Positions 11,752-25,027 of a DNA stretch of 64,000 nucleotides are shown here, piece by piece. Source of the DNA: Auanema rhodensis (lineage: Eukaryota; Nematoda; Chromadorea; Rhabditida; Rhabditidae). Where the stretch lies: positions 13,283,638 through 13,347,637 of the forward strand of contig OZ059900.1 in the NCBI GenBank assembly GCA_964057225.1. Direction: 5' to 3'. Both the position numbers and the translations under genes were made by a program. Position 1 is the stretch's first letter; each line of letters opens with the position of its first letter. The notes below the pieces were generated by a model. The model did not search any database. It was not told where the DNA came from and saw nothing but the letters and a program-made list of their open reading frames with translations.

Positions 11752-14700
11752 TGATTATATGACACTATAGATGCCAAAGCAAAACAAATTTGAATATGAA
11801 CATGACGCGTCTTTTACATTATAGTTTGACCGGATAAAGCTTTGTATAGCTTTGTATAGCTTTGTACACTGATCACATATACGGCGATAGGCTATAACAG
11901 TTCATAAGTTTCCTGGATAGATTTGGTTTAATTACCCAAGTTAGAGGTAGTATCTCAATCTAACCAGAGAACTTCTGAGTTGGAAATACATTTTGGAAAG
12001 CACACCATGAGTGTGCAATATTGAAAATTGTCTGTCTTAGTATGATTATATGACACTATAGATGCCAAAGCAAAACAAATTTGAATATGAACATGACGCG
12101 TCTTTTACATTATAGTTTGACCTGATAAAGCTTTGTATAGCTTTGTATAGCTTTGTACACTGATCACATATACGGCGATAGGCTAGAACAGTTCATAAGT
12201 TTCCTGGATAGATTTGGTTTAATTACCCAAGTTAGAGGTAGTATCTCAATCTAACCAGAGAACTTCTGAGTTGGAAATACATTTTGGAAAGCACACCATG
12301 AGTGTGCAATATTAAAAACTGTCTGTCTTAGTATGATTATATGACACTATAGATGCCAAAGCAAAACAAATTTGAATATGAACATGACGCGTCTTTTACA
12401 TTATAGTTTGACCTGATAAAGCTTTGTATAGCTTTGTATAGCTTTGTACACTGATCACATATACGGCGAGAGGCTAGAACAGTTTATAAGTTTCCTGAAT
12501 AGATTTGGTTTAATTACCCAAGTTAGAGGTAGTATCTCAATCTAACCAGAGAACTTCTGAGTTGGAAATACATTTTGGAAAGCACACCATGAGTGTGCAA
12601 TATTGAAAATTGTCTGTCTTAGTATGATTATATGACACTATAGATGCCAAAGCAAAACAAATTTGAATATGAACATGACGCGTCTTTTACATTATAATTT
12701 GACCGGATAAAGCTTTGTATAGCTTTGTATAGCTTTGTACACTGATCACATATACGGCGATAGGCTAGGACAGTTTATAAGTATCCTGAATAGATTTGGT
12801 TTAATTACCCAAGTTAGAGGTAGTATCTCAATCTAACCAGAGAACTTCTGAGTTGGAAATACATTTTGGAAAGCACACCATGAGTGTGCAATATTAAAAA
12901 CTGTCTGTCTTAGTATGATTATATGACACTATAGATGCCAAAGCAAAACAAATTTGAATATGAACATGACGCGTCTTTTACATTATAGTTTGACCTGATA
13001 AAGCTTTGTATAGCTTTGTATAGCTTTGTACACTGATCACATATACGGCGATAGGCTAGAACAGTTCATAAGTTTCCTGGATAGATTTGGTTTAATTACC
13101 CAAGTTAGAGGTAGTATCTCAATCTAACCAGAGAACTTCTGAGTTGGAAATACATTTTGGAAAGCACACCACGAGTGTGCAATATTGAAAACTGTCTGTC
13201 TTAATATGATTATATGACACTATAGATGCCAAAGCAAAACAAATTTGAATATGAACATGACGCGTCTTTTACATTATAGTTTGACCGGATAAAGCTTTGT
13301 ATAGCTTTGTATAGCTTTGTACACTGATCACATATACGGCGATAGGCTAGAACAGTTCATAAGTTTCCTGAATAGATTTGGTTTAATTACCCAAGTTAGA
13401 GGTAGTATCTCAATCTAACCAGAGAACTTCTGAGTTGGAAATACATTTTGGAAAGCACACCATGAGTGTGCAATATTAAAAACTGTCTGTCTTAGTATGA
13501 TTATATGACACTATAGATGCCAAAGCAAAACAAATTTGAATATGAACATGACGCGTCTTTTACATTATAGTTTGACCTGATAAAGCTTTGTATAGCTTTG
13601 TATAGCTTTGTACACTGATCACATATACGGCGATAGGCTAGAACAGTTCATAAGTTTCCTGGATAGATTTGGTTTAATTACCCAAGTTAGAGGTAGTATC
13701 TCAATCTAACCAGAGAACTTCTGAGTTGGAAATACATTTTGGAAAGCACACCATGAGTGTGCAATATTAAAAACTGTCTGTCTTAGTATGATTATATGAC
13801 ACTATAGATGCCAAAGCAAAACAAATTTGAATATGAACATGACGCGTCTTTTACATTATAGTTTGACCTGATAAAGCTTTGTATAGCTTTGTATAGCTTT
13901 GTACACTGATCACATATACGGCGAGAGGCTAGAACAGTTTATAAGTTTCCTGAATAGATTTGGTTTAATTACCCAAGTTAGAGGTGGTATCTCAATCTAA
14001 CCAGAGAACTTCTGAGTTGGAAATACATTTAAGAAAGCACACCATGCTTGTGCAATATTGAAAATTGTCTGTCTTAGTATGATTATATGACACTATAGAT
14101 GCCAAAGCAAAACAAATTTGAATATGAACATGACGCGTCTTTTACATTATAGTTTGACCGGATAAAGCTTTGTATAGCTTTGTATAGCTTTGTACACTGA
14201 TCACATATACGGCGATAGGCTATAACAGTTCATAAGTTTCCTGGATAGATTTGGTTTAATTACCCAAGTTAGAGGTAGTATCTCAATCTAACCAGAGAAC
14301 TTCTGAGTTGGAAATACATTTTGGAAAGCACACCATGAGTGTGCAATATTGAAAATTGTCTGTCTTAGTATGATTATATGACACTATAGATGCCAAAGCA
14401 AAACAAATTTGAATATGAACATGACGCGTCTTTTACATTATAGTTTGACCTGATAAAGCTTTGTATAGCTTTGTATAGCTTTGTACACTGATCACATATA
14501 CGGCGATAGGCTAGAACAGTTCATAAGTTTCCTGGATAGATTTGGTTTAATTACCCAAGTTAGAGGTAGTATCTCAATCTAACCAGAGAACTTCTGAGTT
14601 GGAAATACATTTTGGAAAGCACACCATGAGTGTGCAATATTAAAAACTGTCTGTCTTAGTATGATTATATGACACTATAGATGCCAAAGCAAAACAAATT

Positions 14701-14952
14701 TGAATATGAACATGACGCGTCTTTTACATTATAGTTTGACCTGATAAAGCTTTGTATAGCTTTGTATAGCTTTGTACACTGATCACATATACGGCGATAG
14801 GCTAGAACAGTTCATAAGTTTCCTGAATAGATTTGGTTTAATTACCCAAGTTAGAGGTAGTATCTCAATCTAACCAGAGAACTTCTGAGTTGGAAATACA
14901 TTTTGGAAAGCACACCATGAGTGTGCAATATTGAAAACTGTCTGTCTTAGTA
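11752..14952. repeat. HOR family 2, copy 1 (11-mer, 3,201 bp)
   Basis: Eleven monomers of exactly 291 bp: P 11752, Q 12043, R 12334, S 12625, T 12916, D 13207, Q 13498, R 13789, P 14080, Q 14371, Q-like 14662 (CTGAATA). Diagnostic changes are CTATAAC (P), GACCTG (Q, R, T), GAGAGG (R), CTAGGAC with TATCCTG (S), CTTAATATG at the end of T, and GAAAATTG at the ends of P and R. Within the unit P-Q-R-S-T-D-Q-R is followed by a shorter P-Q-Q run, so the 11-mer may itself come from partial duplication of a smaller block. Confidence 0.93.
13789..14079 (+). repeat. R monomer with clustered private changes at IR3
   Basis: Four substitutions fall within 18 bp: TTTGGAAAG becomes TTTAAGAAAG at 14,031-14,032 and CATGAGTG becomes CATGCTTG at 14,047-14,048. 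The paired monomer at 16,990 has none of them, so they arose after the 3,201-bp duplication or were erased in the other copy. They shorten the IR3 stem from six to five pairs. Two adjacent doublets in so short a stretch suggest a single mutational event or sequencing error rather than steady drift. Confidence 0.85.
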
Positions 14953-17862
14953 TGATTATATGACACTATAGATGCCAAAGCAAAACAAATTTGAATATGA
15001 ACATGACGCGTCTTTTACATTATAGTTTGACCGGATAAAGCTTTGTATAGCTTTGTATAGCTTTGTACACTGATCACATATACGGCGATAGGCTATAACA
15101 GTTCATAAGTTTCCTGGATAGATTTGGTTTAATTACCCAAGTTAGAGGTAGTATCTCAATCTAACCAGAGAACTTCTGAGTTGGAAATACATTTTGGAAA
15201 GCACACCATGAGTGTGCAATATTGAAAATTGTCTGTCTTAGTATGATTATATGACACTATAGATGCCAAAGCAAAACAAATTTGAATATGAACATGACGC
15301 GTCTTTTACATTATAGTTTGACCTGATAAAGCTTTGTATAGCTTTGTATAGCTTTGTACACTGATCACATATACGGCGATAGGCTAGAACAGTTCATAAG
15401 TTTCCTGGATAGATTTGGTTTAATTACCCAAGTTAGAGGTAGTATCTCAATCTAACCAGAGAACTTCTGAGTTGGAAATACATTTTGGAAAGCACACCAT
15501 GAGTGTGCAATATTAAAAACTGTCTGTCTTAGTATGATTATATGACACTATAGATGCCAAAGCAAAACAAATTTGAATATGAACATGACGCGTCTTTTAC
15601 ATTATAGTTTGACCTGATAAAGCTTTGTATAGCTTTGTATAGCTTTGTACACTGATCACATATACGGCGAGAGGCTAGAACAGTTTATAAGTTTCCTGAA
15701 TAGATTTGGTTTAATTACCCAAGTTAGAGGTAGTATCTCAATCTAACCAGAGAACTTCTGAGTTGGAAATACATTTTGGAAAGCACACCATGAGTGTGCA
15801 ATATTGAAAATTGTCTGTCTTAGTATGATTATATGACACTATAGATGCCAAAGCAAAACAAATTTGAATATGAACATGACGCGTCTTTTACATTATAATT
15901 TGACCGGATAAAGCTTTGTATAGCTTTGTATAGCTTTGTACACTGATCACATATACGGCGATAGGCTAGGACAGTTTATAAGTATCCTGAATAGATTTGG
16001 TTTAATTACCCAAGTTAGAGGTAGTATCTCAATCTAACCAGAGAACTTCTGAGTTGGAAATACATTTTGGAAAGCACACCATGAGTGTGCAATATTAAAA
16101 ACTGTCTGTCTTAGTATGATTATATGACACTATAGATGCCAAAGCAAAACAAATTTGAATATGAACATGACGCGTCTTTTACATTATAGTTTGACCTGAT
16201 AAAGCTTTGTATAGCTTTGTATAGCTTTGTACACTGATCACATATACGGCGATAGGCTAGAACAGTTCATAAGTTTCCTGGATAGATTTGGTTTAATTAC
16301 CCAAGTTAGAGGTAGTATCTCAATCTAACCAGAGAACTTCTGAGTTGGAAATACATTTTGGAAAGCACACCACGAGTGTGCAATATTGAAAACTGTCTGT
16401 CTTAATATGATTATATGACACTATAGATGCCAAAGCAAAACAAATTTGAATATGAACATGACGCGTCTTTTACATTATAGTTTGACCGGATAAAGCTTTG
16501 TATAGCTTTGTATAGCTTTGTACACTGATCACATATACGGCGATAGGCTAGAACAGTTCATAAGTTTCCTGAATAGATTTGGTTTAATTACCCAAGTTAG
16601 AGGTAGTATCTCAATCTAACCAGAGAACTTCTGAGTTGGAAATACATTTTGGAAAGCACACCATGAGTGTGCAATATTAAAAACTGTCTGTCTTAGTATG
16701 ATTATATGACACTATAGATGCCAAAGCAAAACAAATTTGAATATGAACATGACGCGTCTTTTACATTATAGTTTGACCTGATAAAGCTTTGTATAGCTTT
16801 GTATAGCTTTGTACACTGATCACATATACGGCGATAGGCTAGAACAGTTCATAAGTTTCCTGGATAGATTTGGTTTAATTACCCAAGTTAGAGGTAGTAT
16901 CTCAATCTAACCAGAGAACTTCTGAGTTGGAAATACATTTTGGAAAGCACACCATGAGTGTGCAATATTAAAAACTGTCTGTCTTAGTATGATTATATGA
17001 CACTATAGATGCCAAAGCAAAACAAATTTGAATATGAACATGACGCGTCTTTTACATTATAGTTTGACCTGATAAAGCTTTGTATAGCTTTGTATAGCTT
17101 TGTACACTGATCACATATACGGCGAGAGGCTAGAACAGTTTATAAGTTTCCTGAATAGATTTGGTTTAATTACCCAAGTTAGAGGTGGTATCTCAATCTA
17201 ACCAGAGAACTTCTGAGTTGGAAATACATTTTGGAAAGCACACCATGAGTGTGCAATATTGAAAATTGTCTGTCTTAGTATGATTATATGACACTATAGA
17301 TGCCAAAGCAAAACAAATTTGAATATGAACATGACGCGTCTTTTACATTATAATTTGACCGGATAAAGCTTTGTATAGCTTTGTATAGCTTTGTACACTG
17401 ATCACATATACGGCGATAGGCTAGGACAGTTTATAAGTTTCCTGAATAGATTTGGTTTAATTACCCAAGTTAGAGGTAGTATCTCAATCTAACCAGAGAA
17501 CTTCTGAGTTGGAAATACATTTTGGAAAGCACACCATGAGTGTGCAATATTAAAAACTGTCTGTCTTAGTATGATTATATGACACTATAGATGCCAAAGC
17601 AAAACAAATTTGAATATGAACATGACGCGTCTTTTACATTATAGTTTGACCTGATAAAGCTTTGTATAGCTTTGTATAGCTTTGTACACTGATCACATAT
17701 ACGGCGATAGGCTAGAACAGTTCATAAGTTTCCTGGATAGATTTGGTTTAATTACCCAAGTTAGAGGTAGTATCTCAATCTAACCAGAGAACTTCTGAGT
17801 TGGAAATACATTTTGGAAAGCACACCACGAGTGTGCAATATTGAAAACTGTCTGTCTTAGTA
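14953..17862. repeat. HOR family 2, copy 2 (partial, 10 monomers)
   Basis: Order: P 14953, Q 15244, R 15535, S 15826, T 16117, D 16408, Q 16699, R 16990, then S-like 17281 and T-like 17572 instead of the expected P-Q. The first eight monomers match copy 1 at an offset of exactly 3,201 bp; for instance the CTTAATATG variant at 13,200 recurs at 16,401. The R monomer at 16,990 shares the rare A to G change in the IR1 spacer with the R at 13,789 but lacks that monomer's cluster of four other changes. The 17,281 and 17,572 monomers lack TATCCTG and CTTAATATG respectively. Confidence 0.92.
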
Positions 17863-20800
17863 TGATTATATGACACTATAGATGCCAAAGCAAAACAAAT
17901 TTGAATATGAACATGACGCGTCTTTTACATTATAGTTTGACCGGATAAAGCTTTGTATAGCTTTGTATAGCTTTGTACACTGATCACATATACGGCGATA
18001 GGCTAGAACAGTTCATAAGTTTCCTGGATAGATTTGGTTTAATTACCCAAGTTAGAGGTAGTATCTCAATCTAACCAGAGAACTTCTGAGTTGGAAATAC
18101 ATTTTGGAAAGCACACCATGAGTGTGCAATATTGAAAACTGTCTGTCTTAGTATGATTATATGACACTATAGATGCCAAAGCAAAACAAATTTGAATATG
18201 AAGATGACGCGTCTTTTACATTGTAGTTTGACCGGATGAAGCTTTGTATAGCTTTGTACACTGATCACATATACGGCGATAGGCTAGAACAGTTCATAAG
18301 TTTCCTGGATAGATTTGGTTTAATTACCCAAGTTAGAGGTAGTATCTCAATCTAACCAGAGAACTTCTGAGTTGGAAATACATTTTGGAAAGCACACCAT
18401 GAGTGTGCAATATTGAAAACTGTCTGTCTTAGTATGATTATATGACACTATAGATGCCAAAGCAAAACAAATTTGAATATGAACATGACGCGTCTTTTAC
18501 ATTATAGTTAGACCGGATAAAGCTTTGTATAGCTTTGTACACTGATCACATATACGGCGATAGGCTAGAACAGTTCATAAGTTTCCTGGATAGATTTGGT
18601 TTAATTACCCAAGTTAGAGGTAGTATCTCAATCTAACCAGAGAACTTCTGAGTTGGAAATACATTTTGGAAAGCACACCATGAGTGTGCAATATTGAAAA
18701 CTGTCTGTCTTAGTATGATTATATGACACTATAGATGCCAAAGCAAAACAAATTTGAATATGAACATGACGCGTCTTTTACATTATAGTTTGACCGGATA
18801 AAGCTTTGTATAGCTTTGTATAGCTTTGTACACTGATCACATATACGGCGATAGGCTAGAACAGTTCATAAGTTTACTGAATAGATATGGTTTAATTACC
18901 CAAGTTAGAGGTAGTATCTCAATCTAACCAGAGAACTTCTGAGTTGGAAATACATTTTGGAAAGCACACCATGAGTGTGCAATATTGAAAACTGTCTGTC
19001 TTAGTATGATTATATGACACTATAGATGCCAAAGCAAAACAAATTTGAATATGAACATGACGCGTCTTTTACATTATAGTTTGACCGGATAAAGCTTTGT
19101 ATAGCTTTGTATAGCTTTGTACACTGATCACATATACGGCGATAGGCTAGAACAGTTCATAAGTTTACTGAATAGATATGGTTTAATTACCCAAGTTAGA
19201 GGTAGTATCTCAATCTAACCAGAGAACTTCTGAGTTGGAAATACATTTTGGAAAGCACACCATGAGTGTGCAATATTGAAAACTGTCTGTCTTAGTATGA
19301 TTATATGACACTATAGATGCCAAAGCAAAACAAATTTGAATATGAACATGACGCGTCTTTTACATTATAGTTAGACCGGATAAAGCTTTGTATAGCTTTG
19401 TACACTGATCACATATACGGCGATAGGCTAGAACAGTTCATAAGTTTCCTGGATAGATTTGGTTTAATTACCCAAGTTAGAGGTAGTATCTCAATCTAAC
19501 CAGAGAACTTCTGAGTTGGAAATACATTTTGGAAAGCACACCATGAGTGTGCAATATTGAAAACTGTCTGTCTTAGTATGATTATATGACACTATAGATG
19601 CCAAAGCAAAACAAATTTGAATATGAACATGACGCGTCTTTTACATTATAGTTAGACCGGATAAAGCTTTGTATAGCTTTGTACACTGATCACATATACG
19701 GCGATAGGCTAGAACAGTTCATAAGTTTCCTGGATAGATTTGGTTTAATTACCCAAGTTAGAGGTAGTATCTCAATCTAACCAGAGAACTTCTGAGTTGG
19801 AAATACATTTTGGAAAGCACACCATGAGTGTGCAATATTGAAAACTGTCTGTCTTAGTATGATTATATGACACTATAGATGCCAAAGCAAAACAAATTTG
19901 AATATGAACATGACGCGTCTTTTACATTATAGTTAGACCGGATAAAGCTTTGTATAGCTTTGTACACTGATCACATATACGGCGATAGGCTAGAACAGTT
20001 CATAAGTTTCCTGGATAGATTTGGTTTAATTACCCAAGTTAGAGGTAGTATCTCAATCTAACCAGAGAACTTCTGAGTTGGAAATACATTTTGGAAAGCA
20101 CACCATGAGTGTGCAATATTGAAAACTGTCTGTCTTAGTATGATTATATGACACTATAGATGCCAAAGCAAAACAAATTTGAATATGAACATGACGCGTC
20201 TTTTACATTATAGTTTGACCGGATAAAGCTTTGTATAGCTTTGTATAGCTTTGTACACTGATCACATATACGGCGATAGGCTAGAACAGTTCATAAGTTT
20301 ACTGAATAGATATGGTTTAATTACCCAAGTTAGAGGTAGTATCTCAATCTAACCAGAGAACTTCTGAGTTGGAAATACATTTTGGAAAGCACACCATGAG
20401 TGTGCAATATTGAAAACTGTCTGTCTTAGTATGATTATATGACACTATAGATGCCAAAGCAAAACAAATTTGAATATGAACATGACGCGTCTTTTACATT
20501 ATAGTTAGACCGGATAAAGCTTTGTATAGCTTTGTACACTGATCACATATACGGCGATAGGCTAGAACAGTTCATAAGTTTCCTGGATAGATTTGGTTTA
20601 ATTACCCAAGTTAGAGGTAGTATCTCAATCTAACCAGAGAACTTCTGAGTTGGAAATACATTTTGGAAAGCACACCATGAGTGTGCAATATTGAAAACTG
20701 TCTGTCTTAGTATGATTATATGACACTATAGATGCCAAAGCAAAACAAATTTGAATATGAACATGACGCGTCTTTTACATTATAGTTAGACCGGATAAAG

Positions 20801-22719
20801 CTTTGTATAGCTTTGTACACTGATCACATATACGGCGATAGGCTAGAACAGTTCATAAGTTTCCTGGATAGATTTGGTTTAATTACCCAAGTTAGAGGTA
20901 GTATCTCAATCTAACCAGAGAACTTCTGAGTTGGAAATACATTTTGGAAAGCACACCATGAGTGTGCAATATTGAAAACTGTCTGTCTTAGTATGATTAT
21001 ATGACACTATAGATGCCAAAGCAAAACAAATTTGAATATGAACATGACGCGTCTTTTACATTATAGTTTGACCGGATAAAGCTTTGTATAGCTTTGTACA
21101 CTGATCACATATACGGCGATAGGCTAGAACAGTTCATAAGTTTCCTGGATAGATTTGGTTTAATTACCCAAGTTAGAGGTAGTATCTCAATCTAACCAGA
21201 GAACTTCTGAGTTGGAAATACATTTTGGAAAGCACACCATGAGTGTGCAATATTGAAAACTGTCTGTCTTAGTATGATTATATGACACTATAGATGCCAA
21301 AGCAAAACAAATTTGAATATGAACATGACGCGTCTTTTACATTATAGTTTGACCGGATAAAGCTTTGTATAGCTTTGTATAGCTTTGTACACTGATCACA
21401 TATACGGCGATAGGCTAGAACAGTTCATAAGTTTACTGAATAGATATGGTTTAATTACCCAAGTTAGAGGTAGTATCTCAATCTAACCAGAGAACTTCTG
21501 AGTTGGAAATACATTTTGGAAAGCACACCATGAGTGTGCAATATTGAAAACTGTCTGTCTTAGTATGATTATATGACACTATAGATGCCAAAGCAAAACA
21601 AATTTGAATATGAACATGACGCGTCTTTTACATTATAGTTTGACCGGATAAAGCTTTGTATAGCTTTGTATAGCTTTGTACACTGATCACATATACGGCG
21701 ATAGGCTAGAACAGTTCATAAGTTTACTGAATAGATATGGTTTAATTACCCAAGTTAGAGGTAGTATCTCAATCTAACCAGAGAACTTCTGAGTTGGAAA
21801 TACATTTTGGAAAGCACACCATGAGTGTGCAATATTGAAAACTGTCTGTCTTAGTATGATTATATGACACTATAGATGCCAAAGCAAAACAAATTTGAAT
21901 ATGAACATGACGCGTCTTTTACATTATAGTTAGACCGGATAAAGCTTTGTATAGCTTTGTACACTGATCACATATACGGCGATAGGCTAGAACAGTTCAT
22001 AAGTTTCCTGGATAGATTTGGTTTAATTACCCAAGTTAGAGGTAGTATCTCAATCTAACCAGAGATCTTCTGAGTTGGAAATACATTTTGGAAACCACAC
22101 CATGAGTGTGCAATATTGGAAACTGTCTGTCTTAGTATGATTATATGACACTATAGATGCCAAAGCAAAACAAATTTGAATATGAACATGACGCGTCTTT
22201 TACATTATAGTTTGACCGGATAAAGCTTTGTATAGCTTTGTATAGCTTTGTACACTGATCACATATACGGCGATAGGCTAGAACAGTTCATAAGTTTCCT
22301 GGATAGATTTGGTTTAATTACCCAAGTTAGAGGTAGTATCTCAATCTAACCAGAGATCTTCTGAGTTGGAAATACATTTTGGAAACCACACCATGAGTGT
22401 GCAATATTGGAAACTGTCTGTCTTAGTATGATTATATGACACTATAGATGCCAAAGCAAAACAAATTTGAATATGAACATGACGCGTCTTTTACATTATA
22501 GTTTGACCGGATAAAGCTTTGTATAGCTTTGTATAGCTTTGTACACTGATCACATATACGGCGATAGGCTAGAACAGTTCATAAGTTTCCTGGATAGATT
22601 TGGTTTAATTACCCAAGTTAGAGGTAGTATCTCAATCTAACCAGAGAACTTCTGAGTTGGAAATACATTTTGGAAAGCACACCATGAGTGTGCAATATTG
22701 AAAACTGTCTGTCTTAGTA
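17863..22719. repeat. Irregular H / J' monomer domain
   Basis: Order: F 17863, G 18154, H 18435, J' 18716, J' 19007, H 19298, H 19579, H 19860, J' 20141, H 20432, H 20713, F-like with two units 20994, J' 21275, J' 21566, K 21857, F/K hybrid 22138, F 22429. J' joins an F/I-type front (GTTTGACCGG, three units) to the J rear (TTTACTGAATAGATATGG). This domain resembles the F-G-H-I-J-K part of family 1, with I and J collapsed into J' and with H and J' amplified one monomer at a time. Confidence 0.9.
22138..22428 (+). repeat. F/K hybrid monomer
   Basis: The front is F (GTTTGACCGG, three subrepeat units) and the rear is K (GATCTT, CCACAC, TTGGAAAC). It sits between a true K at 21,857 and a true F at 22,429. 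K, F/K, F is exactly the product expected if an F monomer recombined with the preceding K at matching positions, adding one monomer. The breakpoint lies between the subrepeat block (about 22,253) and the GATCTT site (about 22,356). Confidence 0.85.
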
Positions 22720-23863
22720 TGATTATATGACACTATAGATGCCAAAGCAAAACAAATTTGAATATGAACATGACGCGTCTTTTACATTATAGTTAGACCG
22801 GATAAAGCTTTGTATAGCTTTGTACACTGATCACATATACGGCGATAGGCTAGAACAGTTCATAAGTTTCCTGGATAGATTTGGTTTAATTACCCAAGTT
22901 AGAGGTAGTATCTCAATCTAACCAGAGAACTTCTGAGTTGGAAATACATTTTGGAAAGCACACCATGAGTGTGCAATATTAAAAACTGTCTGTCTTAGTA
23001 TGATTATATGACACTATAGATGCCAAAGCAAAACAAATTTGAATATGAACATGACGCGTCTTTTACATTATAGTTTGACCGGATAAAGCTTTGTATAGCT
23101 TTGTATAGCTTTGTACACTGATCACATATACGGCGATAGGCTATAACAGTTCATAAGTTTCCTGGATAGATTTGGTTTAATTACCCAAGTTAGAGGTAGT
23201 ATCTCAATCTAACCAGAGAACTTCTGAGTTGGAAATACATTTTGGAAAGCACACCATCAGTGTGCAATATTGAAAACTGTCTCTCTTAGTATGATTATAT
23301 GACACTATAGATGCCAAAGCAAAACAAATTTGAATATGAACATGACGCGTCTTTTACATTATAGTTAGACCGGATAAAGCTTTGTATAGCTTTGTACACT
23401 GATCACATATACGGCGATAGGCTAGAACAGTTCATAAGTTTCCTGGATAGATTTGGTTTAATTACCCAAGTTAGAGGTAGTATCTCAATCTAACCAGAGA
23501 ACTTCTGAGTTGGAAATACATTTTGGAAAGCACACCATGAGTGTGCAATATTAAAAACTGTCTGTCTTAGTATGATTATATGACACTATAGATGCCAAAG
23601 CAAAACAAATTTGAATATGAACATGACGCGTCTTTTACATTATAGTTTGACCGGATAAAGCTTTGTATAGCTTTGTATAGCTTTGTACACTGATCACATA
23701 TACGGCGATAGGCTATAACAGTTCATAAGTTTCCTGGATAGATTTGGTTTAATTACCCAAGTTAGAGGTAGTATCTCAATCTAACCAGAGAACTTCTGAG
23801 TTGGAAATACATTTTGGAAAGCACACCATCAGTGTGCAATATTGAAAACTGTCTCTCTTAGTA
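22720..23863. repeat. 572-bp dimer duplicated in tandem
   Basis: H with the TTAAAAAC ending (22,720) plus P-like with CATCA loop and GTCTCTC end (23,001) is repeated at 23,292 and 23,573. By eye the two 572-bp units match at all diagnostic sites. The H-TTAAAAAC combination is not seen elsewhere in the window. Confidence 0.9.
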
Positions 23864-24736
23864 TGATTATATGACACTATAGATGCCAAAGCAAAACAAA
23901 TTTGAATATGAACATGACGCGTCTTTTACATTATAGTTTGACCTGATAAAGCTTTGTATAGCTTTGTATAGCTTTGTACACTGATCACATATACGGCGAG
24001 AGGCTAGAACAGTTTATAAGTTTCCTGAATAGATTTGGTTTAATTACCCAAGTTAGAGGTAGTATCTCAATCTAACCAGAGAACTTCTGAGTTGGAAATA
24101 CATTTTGGAAAGCACACCATGAGTGTGCAATATTGAAAATTGTCTGTCTTAGTATGATTATATGACACTATAGATGCCAAAGCAAAACAAATTTGAATAT
24201 GAACATGACGCGTCTTTTACATTATAATTTGACCGGATAAAGCTTTGTATAGCTTTGTATAGCTTTGTACACTGATCACATATACGGCGATAGGCTAGGA
24301 CAGTTTATAAGTATCCTGAATAGATTTGGTTTAATTACCCAAGTTAGAGGTAGTATCTCAATCTAACCAGAGAACTTCTGAGTTGGAAATACATTTTGGA
24401 AAGCACACCATCAGTGTGCAATATTGAAAACTGTCTCTCTTAGTATGATTATATGACACTATAGATGCCAAAGCAAAACAAATTTGAATATGAACATGAC
24501 GCGTCTTTTACATTATAGTTTGACCGGATAAAGCTTTGTATAGCTTTGTATAGCTTTGTACACTGATCACATATACGGCGATAGGCTATAACAGTTCATA
24601 AGTTTCCTGGATAGATTTGGTTTAATTACCCAAGTTAGAGGTAGTATCTCAATCTAACCAGAGAACTTCTGAGTTGGAAATACATTTTGGAAAGCACACC
24701 ATCAGTGTGCAATATTGAAAACTGTCTCTCTTAGTA
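23864..24736. repeat. R - S/P hybrid - P cluster
   Basis: R at 23,864 and the front of S at 24,155 (AATTTGACCGG, CTAGGAC, TATCCTG) match family 2, but the 24,155 monomer ends with the local CATCA loop and GTCTCTC signature, as does the P-like monomer at 24,446. With the copies at 23,001 and 23,573 this makes four monomers sharing the CATCA and CTCTC changes, all within 1.7 kb. Confidence 0.88.
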
Positions 24737-25027
24737 TGATTATATAACACTATAGATGCCAAAACATAACAAATTTGAATATGAACATGACGCGTCTTTT
24801 ACATTATAGTTTGACTTGTTAAAGCTTTGTATAGCTTTGTATAGCTTTGTACACTGATCACATATACGGCGATAGGCTAGAACAGTTCATAAGTTTCCTG
24901 GATAGATTTGGTTTAATTACCCAAGTTAGAGGTAGTATCTCAATCTAACCAGAGAACTTCTGAGTTGGAAATACATTTTGGAAAGCACACCACGAGTGTG
25001 CAATATTGAAAACTGTCTGTCTTAATA
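24737..25027 (+). repeat. Most divergent monomer (T-like)
   Basis: It has five private substitutions in its first ~85 bp: TATATAACAC (24,746), AAAACATAAC (24,764 and 24,766) and GACTTGTT in place of GACCTGAT (24,816 and 24,819). Its rear is a normal T type with CACGA and CTTAATATG. It separates the CATCA cluster from the next HOR and may be an older copy caught between two amplified blocks. Confidence 0.85.
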
